Positions 25,456 through 32,373 of a stretch of DNA of 32,373 nucleotides are shown here, one piece after another. The DNA lies in NCBI GenBank assembly GCA_031283155.1, contig JAITCI010000006.1:1-32373 (forward strand), written 5' to 3'. Numbering within the stretch: the stretch's first letter is position 1; each line of letters starts with the position of its first letter. The translations under genes were made by a program, and so were the position numbers. The notes under the pieces were generated by a model. That model saw only the letters and a program-made list of their open reading frames with translations, was not told the DNA's origin and made no database searches. Source of the stretch: Spirochaetota bacterium (lineage in GTDB: Bacteria > Spirochaetota > JAGLSM01 > JAKPMW01).

Positions 25456-26209
25456 GCTGCACCACCTCCTGCGCCAGATTATGATAGCAGCGCGCGCCGC
25501 TGCCGCCCGGATCGTAGGCGTTTATCGGGAGGCCGTGGCTCGGCGCTTCGGATATTTTGACCGCGCGCGGGATGATTGTCTGGAAAACCTTTTCCTTGAA
25601 ATAGGTGGTAACCTCTTCCGCGACCTGATTTGAGAGATTGGTGCGGCTGTCGTACATCGTGAGCAATACGCCCTCGAGGGTAAGCGCGGGGTTCAGCGAA
25701 TTTTGGACGAGTTCAATGGTTTTCATGAGTTTTACCATGCCCTCCAGCGCGTAATATTCGCACTGAATCGGGATCAGCACGGAATCCGCCGCCGTGAGCC
25801 CGTTGATCGTGAGCAAATCAAGCGATGGCGGGCAGTCGATGATACAATAGTCATAGCGCGCGGCGCATGGACGGAGAGCCTTGTGCAGCCGGTACTCGCG
25901 CTCCGGGAGATCCGTCATCACCACGGTCGCGCCCGAGAGATCCGCGTTCACGGGGATGAGATCCAGATTGGGTACCGCGCTTGGCAGGATAATATCGGCA
26001 GGGTCGGCACCCTCGATCAGGATATCGTACATCGAGGGCTGATCCTCGGTAAGGCGGACGCCCAGGCCGCTGCAGGAATTGCCCTGCGGGTCGATATCCA
26101 CCAGCAGCACCTTTTTCCCGAGCGAGGCGAGCGCGGAGGCAAGGTTGACCGAGGTGGTGGTCTTGCCCACGCCGCCCTTCTGGTTTGAAACCGCGATGAT
26201 CTTTCCCAT
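25448..26209 (-). CDS. parA: Chromosome partitioning ATPase ParA (Soj)
   Basis: A 253-residue ParA/Soj ATPase that binds DNA as an ATP dimer and is released by ParB. The deviant Walker A is KGGVGKTTT (11-19), the A' motif VDIDPQGN (37-44) and Walker B CIIDCPPSL. The end NAYDPGGSGARCYHNLA is the usual chromosomal ParA block. An upstream in-frame ATG at 26305 would add 32 residues made from a dispersed repeat; the ATG at 26209 gives the canonical MGKIIAVSNQKGG and has GAGGACGG before it. It forms an operon with parB and lies downstream of rsmG, as in many bacteria. Confidence 0.96.
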   Translation of the reverse strand: MGKIIAVSNQKGGVGKTTTSVNLASALASLGKKVLLVDIDPQGNSCSGLGVRLTEDQPSMYDILIEGADPADIILPSAVPNLDLIPVNADLSGATVVMTDLPEREYRLHKALRPCAARYDYCIIDCPPSLDLLTINGLTAADSVLIPIQCEYYALEGMVKLMKTIELVQNSLNPALTLEGVLLTMYDSRTNLSNQVAEEVTTYFKEKVFQTIIPRAVKISEAPSHGLPINAYDPGGSGARCYHNLAQEVVQHG

Positions 26210-26278
26210 ACCGTCCTCGTTTGCACCCCTCGCTCTGCGGCTTACCCATTGGATTGCGCCTGTGCCCGAAAGGGTATC

Positions 26279-26316
26279 GGGAAGTTTCACTTCCCTCGTA
26301 CCCACAGGGCATAAAC
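26279..26316. repeat. Dispersed repeat copy B with hairpin
   Basis: The hairpin GGGAAG-TTTCA-CTTCCC (26279-26295) is followed by TCGT and then ACCCACAGGGCATAAAC (26300-26316), the exact reverse complement of the core at 16689-16705. It lies between rsmG and parA and accounts for the false N-terminal extension of the parA frame. Confidence 0.6.
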
Positions 26317-26349
26317 AATGACGAAAAAATAAAACTTCAGGGACACGCC

Positions 26350-26979
26350 CTAAGTTTCGATGATAACGAGCGCGCGTTCCGAATGCGTCCCGTCCGCCTG
26401 CGTCAGGGTATAGGGGACGAGCCTTCGCCGCAATTTTTTCGGAAGCGCGCCTGCTTCAGGCATTACGCTGCTTTGCCTGCCTTTATAAGCGTAAATCTTC
26501 CCTCCGGGCGTGAGATATTTTTTGCCCTCGCGGACGATTTTTTCAAGCGCGGCAAAGGCGCGGCAGACCAGAATTTCATGATCGCGCGCAGGCATCAAAC
26601 GCGCCGCGTCGAATACCCGAATGTTCTGCAAATTTAGACTCTCGGCGCAGGCTTGCAAGAATTTTATTTTTTTTTCTTTGGTCTCGGCGAGCGTCACCCG
26701 AATCTCCGGGCGCAGGATCGCGATCACAACGCCGGGCAGCCCGCCGCCGCTCCCGAGGTCAACCAGGGTGGCGCAGGGCGGGAGGAACCCTGCCGCAAGC
26801 GCGGAATCGGCGATATGCTGCGTTGCCGCGTCGTTCGCCGAGGCGCGGGAAATGAGGTTGATCTTTTCGTTCCAGGCAAGGAGCATATTCATAAAACGCG
26901 CAAGCAGGGCGAGCTTCTCCGCATCCGTTGCAAGCCCGTTTGCCGCGAATGCCTCGGCGATAGCGTTTTGTACGTCCAT
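26350..26979 (-). CDS. rsmG: 16S rRNA (guanine-527-N7)-methyltransferase RsmG
   Basis: A 209-residue AdoMet-dependent methyltransferase that modifies G527 (E. coli numbering) in the 530 loop of 16S rRNA. The AdoMet motif is VDLGSGGGLPGVV (73-85), preceded by WNEKINLISR and followed by ETKEKKIKFLQ, all typical of RsmG/GidB. Later blocks VCRAFAALEKI and GKIYAYKG also match. The ATG at 26979 follows CGGAGAAAT. The order rsmG-parA-parB is conserved near origins. Loss of this gene causes low-level streptomycin resistance in other bacteria. Confidence 0.95.
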   Translation of the reverse strand: MDVQNAIAEAFAANGLATDAEKLALLARFMNMLLAWNEKINLISRASANDAATQHIADSALAAGFLPPCATLVDLGSGGGLPGVVIAILRPEIRVTLAETKEKKIKFLQACAESLNLQNIRVFDAARLMPARDHEILVCRAFAALEKIVREGKKYLTPGGKIYAYKGRQSSVMPEAGALPKKLRRRLVPYTLTQADGTHSERALVIIET

Positions 26980-27091
26980 ATTTCTCCGTATCGCGCGTTT
27001 TTCGCTTATCCGCGGGATCGCGCGCGTCGAGGATCAGATATATGCTCTTATGGTGTCTGTAAGCGTATATATAGTAAGGAAGGAACGCGCT

Positions 27092-27580
27092 ATGATTCAG
27101 AAAATAAAGCTCGCGCTGGCCTGCGTTCTGGTGTGCGTCATTCCTCTGCTTGCCGAGGACGTCCTGGATCCGGACGCAGAGCGGGCTGCGCAGGCTGCGC
27201 GCGATATTCAGGCAGGTGCGGAGCGCAACGCGCGTACGCCGCTTGCTTTGCGCGCCTGGGCGCCGGAGGAGATACTCAGTATCCGCATCCAGCCCCTTGA
27301 GGACGACGGCGCGATCCTGAGCGTAGAGCTTGCCGTTCCCGCGAACCTCGTTCTGTATTACGACAGCCAGCCCCCGCGGAATGAAAACATCCCCGAAACA
27401 TACTGGTTCCGCGAGCGCTCCGGTACGCGCGGCGAAACGCACACCCTCCGGCTTGGCGATATCGAAAAGGGCAGAACCTATTATTTCAGGCTCGTTGCCA
27501 CTTGGCCAACCGAGAAATGGAGCGCGCCGATGCGCTGGACGATTCCCGCAAGGAGTATGGAAACTCTTGTCATAAAATAG
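27092..27580 (+). CDS. Secreted protein with an FN3-like domain, function unknown
   Basis: A 162-residue protein with a signal peptide (MIQKIKLALACVLVCVIPLLA) likely cut before ED. Residues about 50-158 look like one fibronectin type III-like beta sandwich: ILSIRIQPLEDDGAILSVELAVP, then LVLYYDS, ETHTLRLGDIEKGRTYYFRLVAT and a closing WSAPMRWTIPA strand. The YYFRLVAT strand with the preceding L-x-x-GxTY turn is the clearest FN3 hint. No catalytic motif is seen. It is divergent from rsmG across 112 bases and is followed by yjbQ after 21 bases. The ATG at 27092 has AAGGAAGGA seven bases upstream. Confidence 0.75.
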   Translation: MIQKIKLALACVLVCVIPLLAEDVLDPDAERAAQAARDIQAGAERNARTPLALRAWAPEEILSIRIQPLEDDGAILSVELAVPANLVLYYDSQPPRNENIPETYWFRERSGTRGETHTLRLGDIEKGRTYYFRLVATWPTEKWSAPMRWTIPARSMETLVIK

Positions 27581-27601
27581 CTGAAACATTATGGAGGCGT
27601 C

Positions 27602-28018
27602 ATGAAGAGCTATCGCAAAGAACTCTGGTTTGATACAAAAAAGCGCCGCGAGCTGATCAATATCACGCGCCAGGTCGCCGAAGCGCTGCGCGAGAGCGGC
27701 ATCCGCGAGGGGCTCGTTTTGGTCAACGCCATGCACATCACCGCGAGCGTTTTTATCAACGACGACGAAAGCGGCCTGCACGCCGATTTTGAGCGCTGGC
27801 TTGAGGGTCTCGCGCCCGAAAAACCCTACAGCCTCTACCAGCATAACGGTGCCGAGGACAACGGCGACGCCCATCTCAAGCGCACCATCATGGGGCGCGA
27901 GGTTGTTGTGGCTGTCACCGAAGGCCGCCTCGACTTCGGTCCCTGGGAGCAGATTTTTTACGGCGAGTTCGACGGCAAAAGGCGCAAACGCGCCCTTGTG
28001 AAGATCATAGGCGAGTAA
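27602..28018 (+). CDS. YjbQ family protein (secondary thiamine-phosphate synthase-like)
   Basis: A 138-residue UPF0047/YjbQ protein. The family blocks are [18 protein letters not shown], then [36 protein letters not shown] split near residues 94-124. The conserved His and Glu of these blocks line the presumed active site. Some members show weak thiamine-phosphate synthase activity, but the physiological role is not settled. The opening with [16 protein letters not shown] is also typical. ATG at 27602 follows GGAGG closely. It may be co-transcribed with the FN3-like gene upstream. Confidence 0.93.
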   Translation: MKSYRKELWFDTKKRRELINITRQVAEALRESGIREGLVLVNAMHITASVFINDDESGLHADFERWLEGLAPEKPYSLYQHNGAEDNGDAHLKRTIMGREVVVAVTEGRLDFGPWEQIFYGEFDGKRRKRALVKIIGE

Positions 28019-28094
28019 TTCTCTAAAATACTTAATGTAAATTTATATTTATGTAATGGTGAAAACCTGCGTAACAGTGCGTGATTGCTCCCCA

Positions 28095-28123
28095 TTGTAA
28101 TTCTTATAAAAGCCGGGTATACT
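28095..28123 (+). promoter_or_regulatory. Likely sigma-70 promoter for the HD-GYP-like gene
   Basis: TTGTAA (28095-28100) and TATACT (28118-28123) are separated by 17 bases, four and five of six matches to consensus. Transcription would start near 28130, giving a leader of about 30-60 bases. No other strong hexamer pair is seen between yjbQ and this gene. Confidence 0.55.
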
Positions 28124-28190
28124 GCGGTATGAGTTAAATCCATTTCCCGCTCCTAAGATGCGCATAGATAAACGGGAGAGCGTGGTTTCA

Positions 28191-29603
28191 ATGTCAACGC
28201 CGGAAAAATCAATTGTCCTGCTGCGGGAATTATTGGCGCTCGATAACAGCTATATCGACGCCTGCCGCCTGGAGCAAGTGAACGTGATTTGCGTTGATAA
28301 CGCGGATCAGAAACATAAAACCATGCCCTTTAAGACCATGTATGCCGGCAATAAACAGTTCTGGCTTAAAAATGATACCGCCGAGTATTTCCTTTCGTAT
28401 GAAGATTTTCTTAAGGTCGAAGAAAGGGCGTCCGGAATAAAAGCCCCCGTAATCCTGTCCATAGCAAACGAAGCCGATCAGGCTGCGAAAAATGATCACA
28501 CTGCGCAGGAAGCGGGGGCTGAGCAGGAAATCAACGGCTATGGACAAGGGTATGATTTTATTGCCGCGATGACGGAAACCGAGCGGGCTTCATATATCAA
28601 AGAAAGCAAAAACCGTCTGGATGAATTTATTGCCCAAAAACAAAAAGACAGACAGCTTGTCGCAGAGGCTATGGTCGAATCCACACAGGATGCCGTGCTT
28701 TGCAACCACGCAACATTAATGAATATCATGAACCTTTCCAATGACGATGCGAAAAAGCAGAGCAAGGATCTGATATTGTCTACCTGTGATTTTGTAAAGT
28801 CTTCATCACAGCTTATACTGGAGAATGTTTATAATGAAGAATTAAAGGGCGCACTGGAAACAAAATCCAACGGAACAATACTCCAGCACATGACCCGCGT
28901 GTATATGAACGGGCTTGCGTTTTTATCCTATTATAATAAACAGGTTTTAACTTCAAGCATCATCAATAAGCTGCGGATCTCATTTAAGAAGTATGCGCCT
29001 TTTTACCAAAATCTTTTGCCTCATGTTGAAAATCTTACGCTGGAAAAAGTTTTTCTGGGCGGGATGCGGGCGATACCGGAAAATGATTTTCATGACTGGG
29101 TCGTGGGTTTTTTGGTTCACGATATAGGAAAAGCCGCCGCGGTGGAATACCACGAGAGCGACGCCGCATTTAACCGCGAAATTGTCGTCGAACACGTGTA
29201 TGTGGGATATAACGCTATCCTGAATAAAACAAATTATCCCCGAGGCGCCAGCCTGATAGCCGGATGGCATCACGAATACTACGGCGATCCGTCGGGATAT
29301 GGTTCTTTCCGTTCTCTTCTGGAGAAACATCTCAAAACCAATCCTGATATGAAACCGGCGTATTGTATTGCGTATGATATTAAACGCATGACGACCTGCG
29401 AGGCGCTGGCATTTTTCCCGGTAAAGATGCTGGAAATAGTAGACGTGTACGACGCCCTGACTGATCCCAATCGCCGGTACAGAAAGGCATTGGCACCCCA
29501 GGAAGCGCTCGCTCTCATGGAAGAGGAGTTCGTGCGGAAAAATCCGAAACTCGATATAATCCTTTTTGATCTCTTCCTGAAATTCATGCAGGAAGCTAAC
29601 TGA
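28191..29603 (+). CDS. HD-GYP-like domain protein (possible c-di-GMP phosphodiesterase)
   Basis: A 470-residue protein with an N-terminal region of unknown fold (about 1-90), a Lys/Glu-rich helical middle, and a C-terminal HD domain. Metal-site residues are visible: H233 in QHMTRVYMNG, H310-D311 in VHDIGKAAA, HHE (360-362) and D418 in DVYDALTDPNRRYRKA, the last block being typical of HD-GYP proteins. The GYP loop is altered to HHEYYGDPSGYG instead of HHExxDGxGYP. It may hydrolyse c-di-GMP, or have lost or changed activity. An in-frame ATG at 28158 adds 11 residues but has no ribosome site, so the ATG at 28191 after GGGAGAG was preferred; its spacing is slightly long. It is followed by dgt. 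Confidence 0.82.
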   Translation: MSTPEKSIVLLRELLALDNSYIDACRLEQVNVICVDNADQKHKTMPFKTMYAGNKQFWLKNDTAEYFLSYEDFLKVEERASGIKAPVILSIANEADQAAKNDHTAQEAGAEQEINGYGQGYDFIAAMTETERASYIKESKNRLDEFIAQKQKDRQLVAEAMVESTQDAVLCNHATLMNIMNLSNDDAKKQSKDLILSTCDFVKSSSQLILENVYNEELKGALETKSNGTILQHMTRVYMNGLAFLSYYNKQVLTSSIINKLRISFKKYAPFYQNLLPHVENLTLEKVFLGGMRAIPENDFHDWVVGFLVHDIGKAAAVEYHESDAAFNREIVVEHVYVGYNAILNKTNYPRGASLIAGWHHEYYGDPSGYGSFRSLLEKHLKTNPDMKPAYCIAYDIKRMTTCEALAFFPVKMLEIVDVYDALTDPNRRYRKALAPQEALALMEEEFVRKNPKLDIILFDLFLKFMQEAN

Positions 29604-29607
29604 ATTC

Positions 29608-29637
29608 TTGCGCCCGCCCGTTCCCTTGCGCTACAAT
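29608..29637 (+). promoter_or_regulatory. Possible promoter for the dGTPase gene
   Basis: TTGCGC (29608-29613) and TACAAT (29632-29637) are separated by 18 bases, just before dgt. The -10 box is good (five of six), the -35 box weak (three of six). Confidence 0.35.
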
Positions 29638-29669
29638 ACTTTCGCAATACCAGAGATACGGGAGGCCGC

Positions 29670-30866
29670 ATGAACGATATATTCCGGGCTATTCTCGCCC
29701 GCCGTGACGAGCGGGCGCACGGCGCGCTCGACGCGCTCGCGTGTCCCTACGCCGAGGCCGCGCGCCTTTTCGAGGATCCGCCGGAAAAGCGCTCCGACGC
29801 CGAGGGCATCCGCACCCCCTTCGCGCGCGATTCAGATCGCGTCATTCACTCGCGCGCCTATTCGCGCTACATCGACAAAACGCAGGTCTTTTCATTTGTG
29901 GAAAACGACCATATCACCCATCGTGTGCTGCACGTGCAATTTGTGTCGCGCATTGGGCGTACCGTCGGGCGCGCGCTTGGGCTGAACGAGGATCTGATTG
30001 AGGCCATCGCGCTTGGCCACGATATCGGCCACGCTCCCTTTGGGCATCTGGGCGAGCGGGTACTCGACCAGATCTGCCGCGAGCGCAGGATCGGCTGCTT
30101 TTACCATAACGTGCAGAGTGTGCGCTGCCTGCACGAGATTGAAAATTACGGGAAGGGCATCAACCTCACGGTGCAAACCCTCGACGGCATACTCTGCCAT
30201 AACGGCGAGGATCTGCAAAACGGCTTCGGCCCGAACCGCGCGAAAACCGCCGATATGTTTCTGGACGAATACGCGCGCAGCCTCCTCGATGAGGGCGTGG
30301 GGGTAAATTTAATCCCCATGACGCTCGAGGCCTGCGTGGTGCGCATGGCCGACGTGATCGCCTACATCGGGCGCGACGTTGAAGACGCTATCCAGATCGG
30401 GCTCATCAAGCGCGGCGATCTGCCCCCCGCTGTGGTCGATATGTTTGGGAGCGATAATTCCATGATCATCGACACGCTGGTCAACGATCTTCTCGAGAAC
30501 AGCTTTGGCCGCGACGAGGTGCGTTTCAGCGACCGCGTTTTTGAGGCCTTTACGGAACTGCGCGATTTCAATTACAAGAACATTTACACCAACCGCCGCA
30601 CAACCCAGGAGCATCGCAAGGTGGAACGCATCATCTCCATTTTATTCGACGGCTATGCCGCCGAGATGGACATGGGCTTCCACGAGCATACGGTCTTTGC
30701 GCACTACTGCCAGAAGTTCGGAAAAAAATACATCCAGCAAAACGGCAAGCGCGCGATCATCGACTTTTTGGCCGGCATGACCGACGACTATCTCATCAAC
30801 CAGTTCCGCGCCGCCTATATGCCCGACAGCTCCGGCTATAAAATCAGCGAAAGCCATACGAGGTAA
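29670..30866 (+). CDS. dgt: Deoxyguanosinetriphosphate triphosphohydrolase-like protein
   Basis: A 398-residue HD-superfamily dNTP triphosphohydrolase that splits dGTP or other dNTPs into nucleoside and triphosphate. Blocks in order: FARDSDRVIHSRAYSRYIDKT (51-71), the metal ligand H88 in THRVLHVQFVSRIGRTVGR, and H117-D118 in IALGHDIGHAPFGHLGE (113-129). These match the dGTPase family closely. A later ACVVRMADVIAYIGRDVEDA block supplies the last aspartate. The ATG at 29670 follows GGGAGG at five bases. It could help limit dNTP pools or, as for some homologues, restrict phages; nothing in the neighbourhood settles this. Confidence 0.92.
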   Translation: MNDIFRAILARRDERAHGALDALACPYAEAARLFEDPPEKRSDAEGIRTPFARDSDRVIHSRAYSRYIDKTQVFSFVENDHITHRVLHVQFVSRIGRTVGRALGLNEDLIEAIALGHDIGHAPFGHLGERVLDQICRERRIGCFYHNVQSVRCLHEIENYGKGINLTVQTLDGILCHNGEDLQNGFGPNRAKTADMFLDEYARSLLDEGVGVNLIPMTLEACVVRMADVIAYIGRDVEDAIQIGLIKRGDLPPAVVDMFGSDNSMIIDTLVNDLLENSFGRDEVRFSDRVFEAFTELRDFNYKNIYTNRRTTQEHRKVERIISILFDGYAAEMDMGFHEHTVFAHYCQKFGKKYIQQNGKRAIIDFLAGMTDDYLINQFRAAYMPDSSGYKISESHTR

Positions 30867-30946
30867 AAACAGGATGTTTCGCGCAAGCGCCCATCCCGCT
30901 GTTGTGCTTCTTGCCGGGTTACTCCGCGAGGGAAAGGATGCCCAAG

Positions 30947-31000
30947 CTGTCACCGTCGCGATACCCACAGGGTACAAGCGCACGCAGAGCGAGGTGACAG
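30947..31000. repeat. Dispersed repeat copy C within an inverted repeat
   Basis: CTGTCACC (30947-30954) and GGTGACAG (30993-31000) are exact inverted arms. Between them lies ACCCACAGGG (30963-30972), the core shared with copies at 16689-16705 and 26300-26316. A further match, CGCAGAGCGAGG, is shared with the minus strand near 26230. Confidence 0.55.
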
Positions 31001-31108
31001 TCGCGGAGTTACGAAGCGGCGACAGTTGAGAAGGGATAAAAACTTCTTTTAACCCCGCCCACCGTACAACCCTGCTGGCTTCCCCCGCCTTGAAACACGA
31101 TGTGGAAA

Positions 31109-31144
31109 CCCCTCGCCGCCAAGGATGGCGATTTTGGCGAGGGG
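31109..31144. terminator. Strong nested hairpin, possible bidirectional transcription stop
   Basis: CCCCTCGCC (31109-31117) pairs exactly with GGCGAGGGG (31136-31144), and the loop contains a second small hairpin GCCA-AGGA-TGGC. It lies between convergent genes, where a shared terminator would be expected. The lack of a following T-run makes this uncertain. Confidence 0.4.
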
Positions 31145-31192
31145 TCGTATACATAAAAAATGACGCTGGCGCAAGTTATGCTCAATCCGTTA

Positions 31193-31804
31193 TCATGGCT
31201 CAATACCAATAACCACCAAGGGAACAGCGGGGACTCCTCGACCTTGACGTACAATATTATAGAGTTCTCCTTCATAATATGAAGGTCCGGTACTCATTTG
31301 CGACTGCAATGTTTTCATAGGTAAAATTTCAATTCCTACGTCAATATGATCACCGATATAAAATGCCAAATGCTTTACAAAAAGGTCATACGCAACAAAG
31401 GCATATTTGCCAAACTGAACCTCAATCGCGACACGATTTTTAACAAAATCAGTCTGATTATAGCTTCGTATAGCAATCTCTCCCTGTGCCTCAATCTCTT
31501 GTTTTTGAATATCTGGCTGCTTTGCCAATGTTTGTCGGATCAATTTTTCGTTTTTAGTCACCCAGTAACTCACTCTACTTTCTTCCCAAAGATATTTTTT
31601 CAATTCTTTTTTGAAGAGATCATTCATTTGAATAGGGCTGTAAAGTAATAACCCCTTCATTGATTTTTCATTTGAAACCTTTGTTTTACACGTTTCTGCA
31701 TCAACTTTTTGTATAACATTTTCAATTTCTTTCCAAAGATCTGGCTTATGAACCAATAAGTATTCCAATCCATTGAGATGTGAATATTTTTCAACTATCT
31801 TCAT
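31193..31804 (-). CDS. Type II restriction endonuclease, BglII/BstYI family
   Basis: A 203-residue endonuclease. The active site region is TDFVKNRVAIEVQFGKYAFV, giving D119, E128 and Q130, the D-x8-E-x-Q pattern of BglII and BstYI in which Gln replaces the usual Lys. The C-terminal block ends EGELYNIVRQGRGVPAVPLV. The length equals that of BstYI as I recall it. BstYI cuts R^GATCY and BglII cuts A^GATCT, so a GATC-centred site, most likely RGATCY, is predicted. The ATG at 31804 overlaps the stop of the upstream methyltransferase as ATGA. The gene is AT-rich relative to the chromosome, which suggests transfer. Confidence 0.88.
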   Translation of the reverse strand: MKIVEKYSHLNGLEYLLVHKPDLWKEIENVIQKVDAETCKTKVSNEKSMKGLLLYSPIQMNDLFKKELKKYLWEESRVSYWVTKNEKLIRQTLAKQPDIQKQEIEAQGEIAIRSYNQTDFVKNRVAIEVQFGKYAFVAYDLFVKHLAFYIGDHIDVGIEILPMKTLQSQMSTGPSYYEGELYNIVRQGRGVPAVPLVVIGIEP

Positions 31805-32373
31805 TTTGGGAAACCCTGCTTCTTGTTCTCTTGTATTGGCGAAGCTGCAAACAACGAGTTCTGTTCCGAAGTTTCAAACTTCAAATTGAGTTTTGGATTG
31901 GTGGGATCGTAGATGGGCTTGTTCATGGGGCGGGTTCTGAGTCTGCCTGTAAGCGCGAGATTAACCCGCTCTTCGGCTATCGCGGCATACTCTTCCATAA
32001 TTTCGCAGCCCATACCCCTGCGCCCGTTTTTGACAGCCGCCGCTACGGTTGAGCCAACGCCCATAAACGGATCAAAAACGAGATCACCCTCTTTGGTGAG
32101 CGCGAGTACCAGACGCTCAACAAGCTCAATCGGAAACTGGCAGGGGTGGATCGTTTTTTCGACGTGATTGTTTTTTACGTTCGGTATATCCCATATATCG
32201 CTCGGGTTTTTCCCAAGGGGGTTACAGGAAAGTTCGCCGATTCGCGGCCCCTTGAAGTAGCGCTTGGCGGGATATTTTTGCGGCACCCGCACCTGATCGA
32301 GGTTGAAGGTATACGTATCCGTTTTGGTGAACCACAGGATGGTTTCATACCGACCGGAAAATCTCCTTGATGC
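31801..32373 (-). CDS. DNA methyltransferase of the BstYI-like system (C-terminal part, cut by window edge)
   Basis: The last 190 codons of a beta-class DNA methyltransferase; the N-terminus with the catalytic SPPY/DPPY motif lies beyond the right edge. Visible blocks are RYETILWFTKTDTYTFNLD, VRVPQKYPAKRYFKGP, NPLGKNPSDIWDIPNVK, HPCQFPIELVERLV and the AdoMet motif FDPFMGVGSTVAAA. AdoMet motif at the C-terminal side is the beta order. Genes with these blocks usually belong to GATC-containing type II systems. It is coupled by ATGA overlap to the endonuclease and should protect the same site. Confidence 0.88.
   Translation of the reverse strand, partial: ASRRFSGRYETILWFTKTDTYTFNLDQVRVPQKYPAKRYFKGPRIGELSCNPLGKNPSDIWDIPNVKNNHVEKTIHPCQFPIELVERLVLALTKEGDLVFDPFMGVGSTVAAAVKNGRRGMGCEIMEEYAAIAEERVNLALTGRLRTRPMNKPIYDPTNPKLNLKFETSEQNSLFAASPIQENKKQGFPK

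Larger units (their letters stand above)
30867..31192. other. Intergenic region with hairpins between dgt and the BstYI-like gene
   Basis: About 325 bases between two convergent genes and without a gene of its own. It contains repeat copy C (30947-31000) and a strong nested hairpin (31109-31144). Either could end transcription from one side, but neither has a clear T-run. Confidence 0.6.

Noticed and set aside
26210..26305. N-terminal extension of ParA by 32 residues
   Set aside because: The added residues come from a dispersed repeat and precede the canonical MGKIIAVSNQKGG start with a good ribosome site.
26759..27874. Minus-strand open frame of 371 codons
   Set aside because: It runs across rsmG, the FN3-like gene and yjbQ in the wrong frame or strand; all three have clear family or signal-peptide evidence.

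Overview
The window is a bacterial chromosome segment built around the replication origin. Gene content points to a spirochaete related to Treponema. The evidence is the run dnaA-dnaN-recF-DUF721-gyrB-gyrA on one side of the origin, rpmH-rnpA-yidD-yidC-jag-era on the other, rsmG-parA-parB nearby, and PilZ, HD-GYP-like and Ser-rich lipoprotein genes. This placement is an inference from gene order and protein flavour, since no rRNA gene is present.

Left arm (1-9210, all minus strand): a U32-family protease gene cut by the window edge, then gyrA, gyrB, a DUF721 (DciA-like) gene, recF split into two frames at an A10 run, dnaN and dnaA. Most of these genes overlap by 4 bases and read as one operon. 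The dnaA-rpmH gap (9211-9681) is AT-rich, holds three DnaA-box-like 9-mers and a 27-nt palindrome, and is the likely oriC. Genes on both sides point away from it, as expected for leading-strand coding.

Right arm, core part (9682-16557): the ribosomal protein L34/RNase P/membrane insertase cluster, jag and era, a convergent PilZ gene, a hairpin-rich repeat zone, then a two-gene unit of a duplicated DUF1538 membrane protein followed by a two-domain P-II-like protein. That unit is the best candidate here for a poorly described system: a possible transporter with a dedicated P-II regulator, in which both partners are internally duplicated.

Accessory part (16558-24600): an AT-rich type II restriction-modification pair of the AvaI/BsoBI type (predicted CYCGRG), bracketed by imperfect inverted repeats carrying T/G homopolymers; a NagZ-like lipoprotein; a palindromic repeat element; a small DUF4282 membrane protein; a Dam-like adenine methylase broken by two frameshifts; a lipoprotein of unknown role; and a frameshifted DUF4258 toxin-like gene with a YgiT-type partner. 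Three perfect parS sites lie between 23674 and 24553, two of them inside an 82-bp direct repeat.

Far right (24604-32373): parB, parA and rsmG (minus strand), a secreted FN3-like protein, YjbQ, an HD-GYP-like protein, a dGTPase, and at the edge a second type II restriction-modification pair of the BglII/BstYI type (predicted RGATCY). Together the window carries replication initiation, supercoiling and origin segregation functions, with two restriction systems and one dead methylase inserted close to the origin. No tRNA, rRNA, CRISPR array or insertion sequence was seen.
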